Shown here in pieces: positions 1 through 9,159 of a stretch of DNA of 64,000 nucleotides. The stretch comes from CAWDPQ01 sp049642465 (GTDB taxonomy: Bacteria; Acidobacteriota; Vicinamibacteria; Vicinamibacterales; 2-12-FULL-66-21): contig JBAROV010000155.1 in the NCBI GenBank assembly GCA_049642465.1, positions 1 through 64,000 of the forward strand, given 5' to 3'. A program made the translations under genes and the position numbers. Position 1 is the first letter of the stretch; the number at the start of each line of letters is the position of its first letter. The notes below the pieces were generated by a model. That model was not told the DNA's origin, did no database searches, and saw nothing but the letters and a program-made list of their open reading frames with translations.

Positions 1-1204
1 GATCGCCGGCGCCGGCGATCCGGGCCGCGCTGATTGTCAAAGCTCGGACTGCGCCATCCGCCGACAGACCGTCCTTCACTGCGCGTGCGGCGTTGCGCAG
101 GAAGTCGCGCTGTTCTCGAAGTCCGGCCGAAGCAAACGCGAAGGGAACGCCGGCCTTGTCGAGCGCGGCTGGCACCTTCGGCGCCTGCGCTCGCGTCCGA
201 AGTTCCCGCAGCGGTTCGTCCGCCTCAGGTGGCAGCAGACGCGAGCGCGTTGGGAAATTGAGGCTGTAAATCACCCGAGCGTTCCGGGCTTTTAGATCGG
301 CCGCAACCTGATCCGCTTCGCGCGCGCTGGTAATGATCGGATCGAGCTTGAACTCCTGCGCCATGTCCAGCGCACGCAGGATCTCGCGCGCCAGATCGGC
401 TTCGAACGCAACCGGCAACTTTCCGCCGAGAGCAGGCAGCAGCGCCTCCAGCGATGGATCGTAAGGTGGCCGAGGGAACCCCTCGGCTTTCACTCGTTCG
501 TATCGCTGCATGGCAAGCTGCTGATACTGCCCGTCGAGAAAGCTCTGTCGCACGAATGCGATGGCACCCAGCAGTGACGCTGGATAGCCGTCTCCACTGA
601 TGTTGCCGCCCAGATCGACGTGCAGCATGGAGGGCGTCCGCACGACCTGCAGCCCTTTCCGATAATCCCCGACGGTGCCGATCTGCGGCTCGTCAATGGG
701 ACCGACAACGTTGACGAGCGCGCTCTGACCTCTGACCAGGCCTCCGGGAGGTGACGCCAGCACGCTGGTGATGCCGAACGATGCGAGCCGGGCAAGTTCC
801 GGCGAATCCCCACGCAGCCGTTCAGCAGCCGAAAGCTCTGGCCTGAAGATCTGGGTACGCTTCCACCGTTCCACTTCTTCCATCGTCCGCAGCCCTTCGG
901 GCCGCTGCTGGTTTGTCGGGACGTCGAGGCCGGTGCTATTGCCCATGTCGATGAGGCCCGGGTACACGCTCAGGCCCGCGCCTTCAAGAACGATGGCGGC
1001 TGCTGGCACAGCGACATCGGCGCCGACGGCGTCGATGAAGCCGTTTCTCATCACAACCGTTCCGTTGGCAATCGGCGGTCCCGCCGCTGTTACGACGCGC
1101 GCGCCTTTGATCGCGTAGACGTCCGGGCCGTCCGCGCCCGGAATGGCAACCAACGATCCAAGAAAAGCGGCAACGGCGATACTGGTACGAAGGTTCGGCT
1201 GCAT
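1..1204 (-). CDS. Secreted amidohydrolase-family protein lacking HxH (3' end cut by window)
   Basis: The minus-strand frame is open from an ATG at 1204 to the window edge (401 codons) without a stop, so the C-terminal end is missing. Residues 1-24 look like a signal peptide. An amidohydrolase-type N-terminal beta-sandwich follows, then YPGLIDMGNSTG near residues 81-92, where metal-dependent amidohydrolases have GxIDxHxH. Both histidines are absent. The visible C-terminal part carries the family-like SAARIAGAGD. It begins 7 nt after the stop of the two-domain amidohydrolase upstream and resembles that protein's second half, so the two are probably co-transcribed and related. In known families such proteins are imidazolonepropionase-like, but without HxH the hydrolase activity is doubtful. 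No substrate can be named. Confidence 0.8.
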   Translation of the reverse strand, partial: MQPNLRTSIAVAAFLGSLVAIPGADGPDVYAIKGARVVTAAGPPIANGTVVMRNGFIDAVGADVAVPAAAIVLEGAGLSVYPGLIDMGNSTGLDVPTNQQRPEGLRTMEEVERWKRTQIFRPELSAAERLRGDSPELARLASFGITSVLASPPGGLVRGQSALVNVVGPIDEPQIGTVGDYRKGLQVVRTPSMLHVDLGGNISGDGYPASLLGAIAFVRQSFLDGQYQQLAMQRYERVKAEGFPRPPYDPSLEALLPALGGKLPVAFEADLAREILRALDMAQEFKLDPIITSAREADQVAADLKARNARVIYSLNFPTRSRLLPPEADEPLRELRTRAQAPKVPAALDKAGVPFAFASAGLREQRDFLRNAARAVKDGLSADGAVRALTISAARIAGAGD

Positions 1205-1211
1205 CGTTCGG

Positions 1212-3962
1212 TTACCTGCGGCTGATGTACTTTTCATAAAGCGCGTAGTGTTTGTTGTTGAGGCCGACATCATTGCCTTCAATGAACACGCGAGTGATTT
1301 CGCTGCGGATCTCGAGCGGATCGCCTTTCGAGATGAATAGATTGGCGTCCTTCCCGGGTTCGAGCGATCCCACACGGTCCGACACGCCCAGGATCTCGGC
1401 CGCGTTCATCGTCAATGCCTTCAGTGCTTCGTCCCGGCTCATACCCCAGGCGACCGATATCGCCGCGTTGTAGGGCAGCAGCCGGACGTTCGTGTTGTCC
1501 CCCGTGGAAAAAGCGATCTTGACTCCTGCTTTTGTCAGCTCACCGGCAAGCTGATAGCTGGAGGCGTGGAAATCATCTTCGCGGGCCGGCATCGTCAGTC
1601 GATCCGACAGGATCACGGGGATGTTCTTTTCTTTGAGCAGCCCGGCTACGTAGCCGGCCTCCGTTCCACCTGCAATGACAATGTTGACTTTCGCACGATC
1701 GGCAAAGGCGATGGCATCCTTGATGTCCTGTTCCCGATTCGCGGTGGTGATGAGCGGAAGCTTGCGCTCAACGACTGGAACCAGCGCCTCCAGCGTCCAG
1801 TCGACCGCCTTGTCGGGTCCGGCTTTTGCGTACGCTCTTGCCTGATCGAACATTCGCATCAGGTCGTCGAGCTGCCGATCGCGGTCGCGCTTCAGATCGT
1901 CGTAGGTCCGCTCCGCGGCTGGTCCACCGCCTCGCCCTCCGCGCCCGCCACCGCCTCCGCCCCGTCCGCCTCCGCCACCGATAACTGGAAATGCGAACTG
2001 GAGTCCGGCATTGGCTCGAAGAGTGGCTTCTTCCCACGTCCATCCATCGAGATTCATCACCGGCACTTCACCGCCGAACACGCCGCCGGAGGGAACGACG
2101 GCGACCGACGTGATGCCGTTGACACGGGCGACCGGAATCGCATCGCTCTCTGCGTGGTAGGCGACCCTCGTGCGAAGCTGCGGATTGCGATCGAGCATTT
2201 CGCCGTTGTCATCAAACCCGCGCGGTCCGGGCTCGTCGATGCCCATCGTCGTCGCCGCGTCGATGAACCCGGGATACACCTGTGCTCCCGCCGCGTCGAT
2301 TACCTTCGCGCCCGCCGGCACCGGCACGTTTGCGCCGACCGCTTCGATTTTCGTTCCGCGGATGACGATGGTGCCGCGTTCGATAACAGGCCTGGAGATT
2401 GGTGTGATCCGCGCGTTCGTAATCGCCCACACGGCGCCTGGGGGCGCCACCGTCTGTGGCGTTGACTGGTCCGAACTGCGACCACTCGTGCCAGTTGCAC
2501 TCGCGCCGGTGCCGTTCCGCTCGTTCTCCTGGCTGCTCTCAGCCCGTGGCTGCGGAGATTCGGCGGTGGGCGTACGGCGAGTTCCCTGCTCGGCGGCCGC
2601 CAGATCGCTCTTCTGTTTCTTGAGCTCGGTCAGGCGCCGCTCTTCGGCGAGCCGGTCGTAGTAGAGCGTCCCGTCGATGTATGCGCGATCGACGATCGCG
2701 TACGAACTCAGAGGATGCTGCGTCCAGACGACGACGTCGGCATCCTTGCCGGATTCGAGCGATCCGACGCGCGTTTCGATCCGCAGTTGCTTTGCCGGAT
2801 TGATCGTGACGAGCGCGAGCGCTTCGTCTTCGGTGAGACCGCCCCATTTGATGCTCTTGGCCGCCTCGGTGTTCAAGCGCCTGGCGTGCTCGGCGCTGTC
2901 AGAGTTGATCGACACGACGACGCCTTTGCGCACCATGATCGCAGCGTTGTAGGGGATCGCATCGACAGCCTCGATCTTGTAGCCCCACCAATCCGAGAAC
3001 GTCGAAGCGCCGGCGCCATGCGCGGCGATTTCCTTTGCGACCTTGTAGCCTTCGAGCACGTGCTGGAAGGTCGCGATCTTGAAGCCCATCTCTTCGGCCA
3101 GACGAATGAGCATGAGGATCTCGTCCGCCCGATACGAATGCGCGTGAACGAGCCGTTTACCTTCGAGGATTTCGACGAGCGGCTCGAGCTGCAGGTCGCG
3201 ACGAGGCGGCAGAAAGGTATTGGTGGCTGCGGTTTTCGCCTTTTCGTAGTCCCTGCGGGCCTTTTGATACGCCTTGGCGCGGGTGAAGCCGTCGCGGATG
3301 ACGTATTCGACGCCGGCGCGCGTGGTGGGATAGCGGAGCGGCGCGTTTGGAGTCTGCCGCAGCAGCCGCGGCTGCTGCTTTGGATTCTCGCCGAGGGCGA
3401 ACTTGATGCCTGGCATGGCGCCTTCGAACAGGAGCTCTTTGGCGCGCGTCTTTCCCCACCGCAGCTTGATGACCGCGTTCTTGCCGCCGATCGGGTTTGC
3501 GCTGCCGTGGAGCACGTTCGCGGTGGTCAGGCCGCCGGCCAGGTCGCGGTAGATATTGATGTCCGTTGGATCGAGCACATCTTCCATGCCCGTCATGGAG
3601 CTGACGGTCGTTCCCCCCTCGTTGATCGAGTCATTCGCAATGTGCGAATGGGCGTCGATCAGGCCGGGAGTGACAAAGCGCCCTGATACGTCAATGACGT
3701 CGGCGCCGGCAGGAATCTCGACGCTGCTCGCCGCGCCCACCGCGGCGATCTTGCCGTCGCGCAGCACCACCGTCCCATTCGGGATGACACCTTTGGTAAC
3801 CGTGAGGACCGTTGCACCTCGCAGTGCAACGACGCGGGATTGCCGCTGCGTGGCCACCGTGCCTTGGGCGGCCACCGCCGCGAACTTTCGTGCTCCGCCG
3901 GCCTGGAGCAGGGCGACCGCAAGGGCAAGCGCGAAAAGGCGACGAGCGGCTGGACTCACCAC
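1212..3962 (-). CDS. Secreted two-domain amidohydrolase (active domain plus HxH-less domain)
   Basis: The protein has 916 aa. I chose the GTG at 3962 because a GGAGG Shine-Dalgarno lies at 3969-3973, 6 nt upstream; a longer frame to 4049 would run into the neighbouring reductase gene. A hydrophobic export signal covers residues ~6-25. Domain 1 (~45-450) has the metal motif GLIDAHSHI near residues 101-108, later histidines (HAHSYRADE) and SINSDSAEH, consistent with an imidazolonepropionase-like metallohydrolase. A charged Ser/Thr-rich linker follows. Domain 2 starts around residue 500 with its own N-terminal sandwich, but reads YPGFIDAATTMG where HxH should be; it also contains a Gly/Arg-rich loop (RNA antisense of 1930-1985). 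Tandem secreted amidohydrolases are common in Acidobacteriota; substrates are unknown. The degenerate second half matches the downstream gene. Confidence 0.85.
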   Translation of the reverse strand: MVSPAARRLFALALAVALLQAGGARKFAAVAAQGTVATQRQSRVVALRGATVLTVTKGVIPNGTVVLRDGKIAAVGAASSVEIPAGADVIDVSGRFVTPGLIDAHSHIANDSINEGGTTVSSMTGMEDVLDPTDINIYRDLAGGLTTANVLHGSANPIGGKNAVIKLRWGKTRAKELLFEGAMPGIKFALGENPKQQPRLLRQTPNAPLRYPTTRAGVEYVIRDGFTRAKAYQKARRDYEKAKTAATNTFLPPRRDLQLEPLVEILEGKRLVHAHSYRADEILMLIRLAEEMGFKIATFQHVLEGYKVAKEIAAHGAGASTFSDWWGYKIEAVDAIPYNAAIMVRKGVVVSINSDSAEHARRLNTEAAKSIKWGGLTEDEALALVTINPAKQLRIETRVGSLESGKDADVVVWTQHPLSSYAIVDRAYIDGTLYYDRLAEERRLTELKKQKSDLAAAEQGTRRTPTAESPQPRAESSQENERNGTGASATGTSGRSSDQSTPQTVAPPGAVWAITNARITPISRPVIERGTIVIRGTKIEAVGANVPVPAGAKVIDAAGAQVYPGFIDAATTMGIDEPGPRGFDDNGEMLDRNPQLRTRVAYHAESDAIPVARVNGITSVAVVPSGGVFGGEVPVMNLDGWTWEEATLRANAGLQFAFPVIGGGGGRGGGGGGRGGRGGGPAAERTYDDLKRDRDRQLDDLMRMFDQARAYAKAGPDKAVDWTLEALVPVVERKLPLITTANREQDIKDAIAFADRAKVNIVIAGGTEAGYVAGLLKEKNIPVILSDRLTMPAREDDFHASSYQLAGELTKAGVKIAFSTGDNTNVRLLPYNAAISVAWGMSRDEALKALTMNAAEILGVSDRVGSLEPGKDANLFISKGDPLEIRSEITRVFIEGNDVGLNNKHYALYEKYISRR

Positions 3963-3990
3963 GGAAGACCTCCAAAAAGAGGGAAATATA

Positions 3991-5007
3991 TCAAGTCGTG
4001 AGCACGACCTTGCCAATATTCGAGCGGCTCTGAATAAACCGGTGGGCATCGGCCGCGCGCTCGAGGGGAAACGTCCTGGCGACCACCGGCGTGATGCGGC
4101 CGGCGCGCAACTCGTTGACCAGCATGTCCATCAGCGGCGCGAGCTGCCGGTGCTCGCCCCAGAGGTGCCCGACGTGCAAGCCGAACACGCCGCGATTCCG
4201 GTTGATGAGCGACATCGGATCAAACCGCGGCGTCGTCATCCACGCTCGAAACGCCCGCCACAGGTTGCGTTCCTCCGACGGGGCTGCTGAAGACAAGCCA
4301 AAAATGATCAGCCGTCCAAGCGGCGCGAGCATTCGATAGCTGGTCGTGAAGCTGCGGCCGCCGATTGGGTCGAGAATGACGTCCACTCCACGACCGCGTG
4401 TCAGCTTTCTGACTTCGGCCGCGACGTCGGCGTGCCGGTAATCAATCGCATGCTCGACGCCGAAGGTGCGCAACGCATCGTGCTTGAAGGCGGACGCCGT
4501 GCCGATCACATGTGCGCGCCGCAACCGGGCCAGTTGCGTGGCGGCAATGCCCACACCTCCGCCGGCGTTGTGAACGAGAACAGTTTCGTTGGGTGAAAGG
4601 GCCGCCATCCGGTAGAGGGCAATCGCGGCGGTGAGGTAGGTGACCGGGACTGCTGCTGCTTCGGCGTCGCTCAGGTCCTCCGGAAAGTGGAACACTTGTC
4701 CGGCAGGCACGACGACCGTGTCGGAGTAGCCACCGAATCGCGTGAGTGCGACGACGCGTTCGCCTTCGCTGAAGCCGGTGACGTTCCGGCCGATGCCATC
4801 GATCCGCCCGGCGACTTCGTAGCCGACGACGACAGGAGGTTTCGGCGCATCGGGATAGAGGCCGAGCCGGGCGAGGACGTCGGCGAAGTTGATCCCCGCC
4901 GCGCGTACCCGGATGCGGACGTCTCCATCGCCGGGAGTCGGTTCCGCTACTTCACGAATCTCAAGGACTTCAGGCGGTCCGTAGCGGGTAATGACGGCTT
5001 GGCGCAT
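3991..5007 (-). CDS. MDR-superfamily quinone oxidoreductase (VAT1-like)
   Basis: This 338-aa protein matches the zinc-independent medium-chain dehydrogenase/reductase family, close to VAT1 and NADPH:quinone oxidoreductase. The GroES-like N-terminal part includes AAGINFADVLARLGLYP and GYEVAGRIDGIG. The nucleotide-binding Rossmann motif is HNAGGGVGIAATQLARLR at ~145-162, followed by AIDYRHADVAAEVRKLT and VILDPIGGRSF. It lacks the cysteine-rich structural-zinc lobe of alcohol dehydrogenases. It likely reduces quinones or enones with NADPH in the cytosol. It sits 22 nt after argF in the same direction, so it could be read from the arg operon, although nothing ties it to arginine metabolism. Confidence 0.9.
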   Translation of the reverse strand: MRQAVITRYGPPEVLEIREVAEPTPGDGDVRIRVRAAGINFADVLARLGLYPDAPKPPVVVGYEVAGRIDGIGRNVTGFSEGERVVALTRFGGYSDTVVVPAGQVFHFPEDLSDAEAAAVPVTYLTAAIALYRMAALSPNETVLVHNAGGGVGIAATQLARLRRAHVIGTASAFKHDALRTFGVEHAIDYRHADVAAEVRKLTRGRGVDVILDPIGGRSFTTSYRMLAPLGRLIIFGLSSAAPSEERNLWRAFRAWMTTPRFDPMSLINRNRGVFGLHVGHLWGEHRQLAPLMDMLVNELRAGRITPVVARTFPLERAADAHRFIQSRSNIGKVVLTT

Positions 5008-5029
5008 ATCGACTGCAATTCTGCAGTCG

Positions 5030-6010
5030 TCAGTCTGCAGTCTTCAATCGGGAGCTGGCCATGAGCGCGAGGAGCGCCTTCTGTGTGTGAAGCCTGTTCT
5101 CGGATTGGTCGAATACGACGGACTGCGGTGAATCAATCACCTCGTCTGTGACTTCGTGCCCACGGTGCGCCGGCAGGCAGTGCATGAAAAGCGCGCCGGC
5201 CTTCGCGTGCGACATCAGGGCGGCATTGACCTGATACGGAGCAAAGATGTGGTCTCGGCTCTCCGCTTCTGACTCCTGACCCATGGACGTCCAGACGTCG
5301 GTATAGACCGCATCAGCGCCGCGCACTGCCGCGACTGGATCGATGAGGCATTTGATCGACGCGCCTGGCGCGGCGACCGATTCGATGGCCGCGAGCGCAG
5401 CAGCGGAGACGCCGTAGCCTTTCGGCGTACCAATCCGAACCTTGCCGCCCAGCATGACCGCGGCCTGAGCCAGAGACGCGGCCACGTTGTTCCCGTCGCC
5501 GACGAACGCCAGTGTCCGGCCGCGGAGCGAGCCCCATCGCTCGACGAGCGTCAGGCAATCAGCGAGTGCCTGACAGGGGTGCTCCTCGTCGGTGAGCGCA
5601 TTGATGACGCGCAGAGTGGGCGCCGCGTCGGCAAACGCCTGCAGCCGCGACTGGGCGAACGTTCGGACCACCGCTGCATACACCCACCGTTCGAGGTTCC
5701 TCGCGACATCGGTGATCGACTCACGTCCGCCAAACGTGACCGCCTCCTGGGGCTCGATCGTTTCCCCCCCCAGTTCACGGACGGCAATCTGGAACGTGGA
5801 GCGCGTGCGCAGCGACGGCTTCTCGAAAAGAAGCGCGACGTGGCGCCCCTCGAGCGGCTTCGCATGCGGGACGCCCGAGGCGCGGTCCGCTTTGAGGTGC
5901 GCGGCAAGGTGCAGACACTCGTTGAGCTCGTCGGGCCCGAAGTCCAGAATGGAGAGAAAGCGCTGCATCCTCTTCGTCGGCGCCGCCGGGGTCGCGTCGG
6001 CTTTCAACAT
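5030..6010 (-). CDS. argF: Ornithine carbamoyltransferase
   Basis: ArgF makes citrulline from ornithine and carbamoyl phosphate in the cytosol. The 326-aa product has the carbamoyl-phosphate motif PSLRTRSTF near residue 70 (family consensus STRTR, here SLRTR), HPCQALAD near 145 and MHCLPAHRGHEV near 275 with the catalytic cysteine. Length is normal (310-330). ArgJ and the N-acetyltransferase are present, so the substrate should be ornithine rather than N-acetylornithine as in Xanthomonas-type AOTCase. It is the last arg gene of the minus-strand unit, 109 nt after argJ, a larger gap than elsewhere in the operon. The ATG at 6010 has no strong Shine-Dalgarno; an internal Met at codon 15 is an alternative. 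Confidence 0.95.
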   Translation of the reverse strand: MLKADATPAAPTKRMQRFLSILDFGPDELNECLHLAAHLKADRASGVPHAKPLEGRHVALLFEKPSLRTRSTFQIAVRELGGETIEPQEAVTFGGRESITDVARNLERWVYAAVVRTFAQSRLQAFADAAPTLRVINALTDEEHPCQALADCLTLVERWGSLRGRTLAFVGDGNNVAASLAQAAVMLGGKVRIGTPKGYGVSAAALAAIESVAAPGASIKCLIDPVAAVRGADAVYTDVWTSMGQESEAESRDHIFAPYQVNAALMSHAKAGALFMHCLPAHRGHEVTDEVIDSPQSVVFDQSENRLHTQKALLALMASSRLKTAD

Positions 6011-6119
6011 GATTCGTGGCCTCGAACACTGAAAAATGAAGTGTCACCCGTGTCGTTGATGGCGATCTTCTGGCCGCAACAGCGGAGCAGCCCGCCGTGG
6101 CAATCGCTGAAACAGTCCA

Positions 6120-7331
6120 CTAAGTCCTGTACTCTGCGTTGATACGCACGTATTCGGCAGACAGATCGCACGTCCACATCCGGAATCGACCGTTTCCGCC
6201 CGTCCCGAGATCCACCTCGAGGGTGATGTCGCGCTGCCGCAGACACGCCGCCGCATCTTCCGAGCGCTCATCGTGGGGGACGCCGTCGCGAAACAGCTCG
6301 ATCGGTCCAATTCGCACGGCTGCCCGGTCGAGCAGGAACGCTGAACCCGAACGGCCCGCCACCGCAATCAATCGGCCCCAGTTCGGATCGCCGCCGTGCA
6401 CGGCCGTCTTGACGAGCGGCGAGTTGGCAATCGCACGCGCCGCGGTCCGCGCCTCGGCGTCGTTCTTCGCGCCCACTACGGTGATCGCGATGAGTTTTGT
6501 CGCCCCTTCTCCCCCGCGAACGATCCCCACGGCGAGCGTTTCGCAAACCCCGCGCAGTGCGTCGACGAACGATTCGTATTCGGCATCACCGATACGCGTG
6601 CCCGAAGCGCCGTTGGCCAGGACAAACACACAATCGTTGGTTGAACACTCGCCGTCGACCGAGATCGCGTTGAACGTGGAGTCGACGGCTGTCTTCAGCG
6701 CGCGCTGCAGCACCGCCGGTTCGACCGCTGCATCGGTCGTCAGGAATCCGAGCATGGTGGCCATCATCGGCTCGATCATTCCTGAACCCTTGGCAATCCC
6801 GCCGATCCGGAAACGCCCATTTGGCAGCGAAACTTCAACCGCCGCTTCTTTCGGAAACGGGTCCGTGGTCATGATCGCCAGCGCGGCCCTGGAACCGCCG
6901 TCCCTGGACAGCGACCTGGCGGCTTCTGTGATTCCGGGGCACACCTTGTTCATGTCGAGCTTGACGCCAATGACGCCGGTGGACGCGACGAGCACTTCCT
7001 CCGGCTGGCATCGGACCGCAGCCGCAGTCTGACGCGCCATTGTGGCCGCGTGCGCCAGGCCATCCTCACCGGTGCAGGCATTGGCGCAGCCGCTGTTCAC
7101 GACGATGGCGCGGGCGTGGCCGCCAGTCCTCTGGATGTGATCGCGCGAAATGAGGACGGGAGCTGCCTGCGCAAGGTTTGTGGTGAACACGGCTGCTGCA
7201 GCCGTCAGGTTATCGCTGACGACCAGCGCGAGATCGGATTTCCCCGTCGCCTTGATGCCGCACGCGATCCCTGCCGCTCGATAGCCTGCCGGTGCCGTGA
7301 TCGCGCCCGCAATTTCGCGAACGCTCGTCAT
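6120..7331 (-). CDS. argJ: Glutamate N-acetyltransferase / ornithine acetyltransferase
   Basis: ArgJ moves the acetyl group from N-acetylornithine to glutamate, closing the acetyl cycle. The 403-aa sequence has the self-cleavage region KGSGMIEPMMATMLGF; the Thr of ATM (~residue 191) is expected to be the new N-terminal nucleophile of the beta chain. The conserved VNSGCANACTG is at ~80-90 and the C-terminal GGDPNWGRLIAVAGRSG is intact. The start overlaps the upstream N-acetyltransferase stop by 4 nt (ATGA), indicating translational coupling. Whether it can also use acetyl-CoA (bifunctional type) cannot be read from sequence; a dedicated NAGS next door suggests monofunctional use is possible. 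Confidence 0.96.
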   Translation of the reverse strand: MTSVREIAGAITAPAGYRAAGIACGIKATGKSDLALVVSDNLTAAAAVFTTNLAQAAPVLISRDHIQRTGGHARAIVVNSGCANACTGEDGLAHAATMARQTAAAVRCQPEEVLVASTGVIGVKLDMNKVCPGITEAARSLSRDGGSRAALAIMTTDPFPKEAAVEVSLPNGRFRIGGIAKGSGMIEPMMATMLGFLTTDAAVEPAVLQRALKTAVDSTFNAISVDGECSTNDCVFVLANGASGTRIGDAEYESFVDALRGVCETLAVGIVRGGEGATKLIAITVVGAKNDAEARTAARAIANSPLVKTAVHGGDPNWGRLIAVAGRSGSAFLLDRAAVRIGPIELFRDGVPHDERSEDAAACLRQRDITLEVDLGTGGNGRFRMWTCDLSAEYVRINAEYRT

Positions 7332-7945
7332 GCCGGTACGCGTTCCGCGGTGGCTTCAACCCGCGTCTCGGGTTGAGTGCGGGTATGAAACTGCAAGCGT
7401 TCGACGTTCGAACGCCGCAGCGCCACGCCTCTTCCCTGAATCACGATCGATGGCGGCTCCGGCCGAACGGTTGCGCCTGCGCGGAGGGGCAGCGTCACCG
7501 CGTATTGACCGCACTTTCGAAACAAGGCGCAGCCCGTGCAGTCGTGCGCGATTTTTTCCGGCACCCAGATGTGTGGCACGAGTGAAAAGCCGAGACGGAC
7601 GAAGTGGCCAGGCTCGTGAGTGAAGGCACACAGCGTCTCGAAGCCCTGGCCTGTTGCCCCTGCGGCAATGTGCGCCACGAGCTGTCCGCCAATGCGACGC
7701 CCGCGGAACGGCTCGTCTACCACGAGCGAGCGAACTTCAGCCACCGTCTCGCTGAGTGGAGCGAGCTCCGCGCATCCCATCACGCGGCCCTCCGACTCGG
7801 CGACGACAAACCTGGACGCATGCTGTTCAACGTCCCCGATGGATCGAGGCAGCAGGTGGCCGGCTTCGAGGTTTTCGGCAACCAGGCGATGGATCGCCGG
7901 AGCGTCTGCCGTCCTCGCGCGACGAAGTGAAATCCCCTCGGTCAT
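7328..7945 (-). CDS. argA: Short GNAT-type N-acetylglutamate synthase
   Basis: This 205-aa protein starts at ATG 7945, preceded by a clear AGGAGGT site 6-8 nt upstream and overlapping the argD stop by 4 nt. Residues 1-150 form a GNAT fold: RRARTADAPAIHRLV, then EVRSLVVDEPFRGRRIGGQLV with the acetyl-CoA loop R/Q-GRRIG. The segment KIAHDCTGCALFRKCGQYAV matches the Cys-bearing tail of the short N-acetylglutamate synthases of Geobacter- and Thermus-like arg clusters, so acetyl-CoA plus glutamate is the likely reaction. It lacks the kinase-like domain of classical ArgA. The last ~50 residues are Arg/Pro-rich and probably disordered. Its position between argD and argJ supports the role strongly. 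The arginine feedback site, if any, is not visible. Confidence 0.85.
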   Translation of the reverse strand: MTEGISLRRARTADAPAIHRLVAENLEAGHLLPRSIGDVEQHASRFVVAESEGRVMGCAELAPLSETVAEVRSLVVDEPFRGRRIGGQLVAHIAAGATGQGFETLCAFTHEPGHFVRLGFSLVPHIWVPEKIAHDCTGCALFRKCGQYAVTLPLRAGATVRPEPPSIVIQGRGVALRRSNVERLQFHTRTQPETRVEATAERVPA

Positions 7946-9153
7946 GTACGGACCTCCTGACACACCTGAGCGAGCGCCGACGCAAGCAGTTCCATCATCT
8001 GATCGACGTCCGACCGCGTGATGACGTAAGGCGGCAGCAACCGGAGCACCGTATCTGCCGTTCGATTGATCAGCAACCCGCGTTCGAGCGCCGCTTCCAC
8101 CACTGGTGCCGCCGGCCGGTCTATCTCGATGCCCCACATCACGCCGGCGCCCCGCACATCGCGCACGCAGGTGTGCTGCGCGGCCAGTTCACGAAGCGCG
8201 TCTTCCAGGTGACGGCCGATGCGTTCGACGTGAGCCATCAATCCGCTGGTGAGTTCGTCGAGGAAGACAAGCGCTGCTCGGCACGCGAGGAGATTGCCGC
8301 CGTAGGTGCTGCCGTGATCGCCGAACGCCACCTTTGCTGCCACGTCTTCAGAGAGCAGCGCCGCGCCAATCGGCACGCCCGCGCCCAGCGCCTTCCCAAT
8401 CGCCATCACGTCCGGCTCCAGCCCGAGGGCGCTCGAGTAGAACGCGACCCCCGTTCGTCCGAGACCGCTCTGGACTTCATCCGCGATGAGCAGCGCTCCC
8501 GTGGCTTCGCAGGCTTCGGCGATTGCCTGCGCTGACCGCTTCGACAGCGGACGAACCCCACCCTCGCCCTGAATCGGTTCGACGATGATGGCGGCGGTCT
8601 GGTCGGTGACGGCCCGGCGAATCGCCGCGATGTCTTCGGGCGCCACGAAGGTGACATCGGGCACCAGCGGAGCAAAGGGCGTGCGGTAGTGCACGTCCCA
8701 GGTCGCCGAGAGCGCACCGACGGTGCGCCCGTGGAAGCCGTGCTCGAGCGCCACGATTCCGTGACGCGGTGAGCCCTGGGCGTGCCAGTACCGCCGGGCG
8801 AATTTCAGCGAGGCTTCGACCGCTTCCGCCCCGCTGTTGCAGAAAAACGCACGCGGCAAACCCGAGAGCGAGGCAAGGCGGGCCGCGAGCTGTCCCTGCA
8901 AGGGGTGAAAGAACAGGTTCGACGTGTGCAACAGTTCCTGCGCCTGTTCGGCGATCGCGGCGGCCAGGCGCGCGTGTCCATGGCCGAGCGCCGATACGCC
9001 AATCCCGGAGATGAAATCCAGGTAGGCACGGCCCGACGCGTCGAACAGCCGGCAGCCGCTGCCGCGCTCGAACACCACCGGTGCGCGGCGGTACACCTGC
9101 ACAACATGCGCGGATTCAAGAGCAATGACGTCAGAGGCAGTGGTCGTTGGCAT
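7942..9153 (-). CDS. argD: Acetylornithine aminotransferase
   Basis: ArgD is a PLP-dependent class III aminotransferase converting N-acetylglutamate-5-semialdehyde to N-acetylornithine with glutamate. The 403-aa sequence has FISGIGVSALGHGHARL near the N-terminus, CNSGAEAVEASLKFAR, EPIQGEGGV, LLIADEVQSGLGRTG and the Schiff-base lysine in AIGKALGAGVPIGA near residue 253. It lies between argB (6-nt gap) and the NAGS gene (4-nt overlap), so it belongs to the argCBD-NAGS-JF operon. It may also serve lysine biosynthesis as in E. coli; that is inference. No oddities seen. Confidence 0.96.
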   Translation of the reverse strand: MPTTTASDVIALESAHVVQVYRRAPVVFERGSGCRLFDASGRAYLDFISGIGVSALGHGHARLAAAIAEQAQELLHTSNLFFHPLQGQLAARLASLSGLPRAFFCNSGAEAVEASLKFARRYWHAQGSPRHGIVALEHGFHGRTVGALSATWDVHYRTPFAPLVPDVTFVAPEDIAAIRRAVTDQTAAIIVEPIQGEGGVRPLSKRSAQAIAEACEATGALLIADEVQSGLGRTGVAFYSSALGLEPDVMAIGKALGAGVPIGAALLSEDVAAKVAFGDHGSTYGGNLLACRAALVFLDELTSGLMAHVERIGRHLEDALRELAAQHTCVRDVRGAGVMWGIEIDRPAAPVVEAALERGLLINRTADTVLRLLPPYVITRSDVDQMMELLASALAQVCQEVRT

Positions 9154-9159
9154 TGCCAG

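Noticed and set aside
1..20. Perfect 20-bp palindrome GATCGCCGGCGCCGGCGATC at the window start
   Set aside because: It is inside the amidohydrolase reading frame (codons for Ala/Gly/Ile) and GC-rich coding DNA produces such palindromes by chance; no second copy was noticed.
5030..6010. N-acetylornithine carbamoyltransferase (Xanthomonas-type AOTCase)
   Set aside because: HPCQ and HCLPA motifs plus the presence of argJ in the same operon fit ordinary ornithine carbamoyltransferase.
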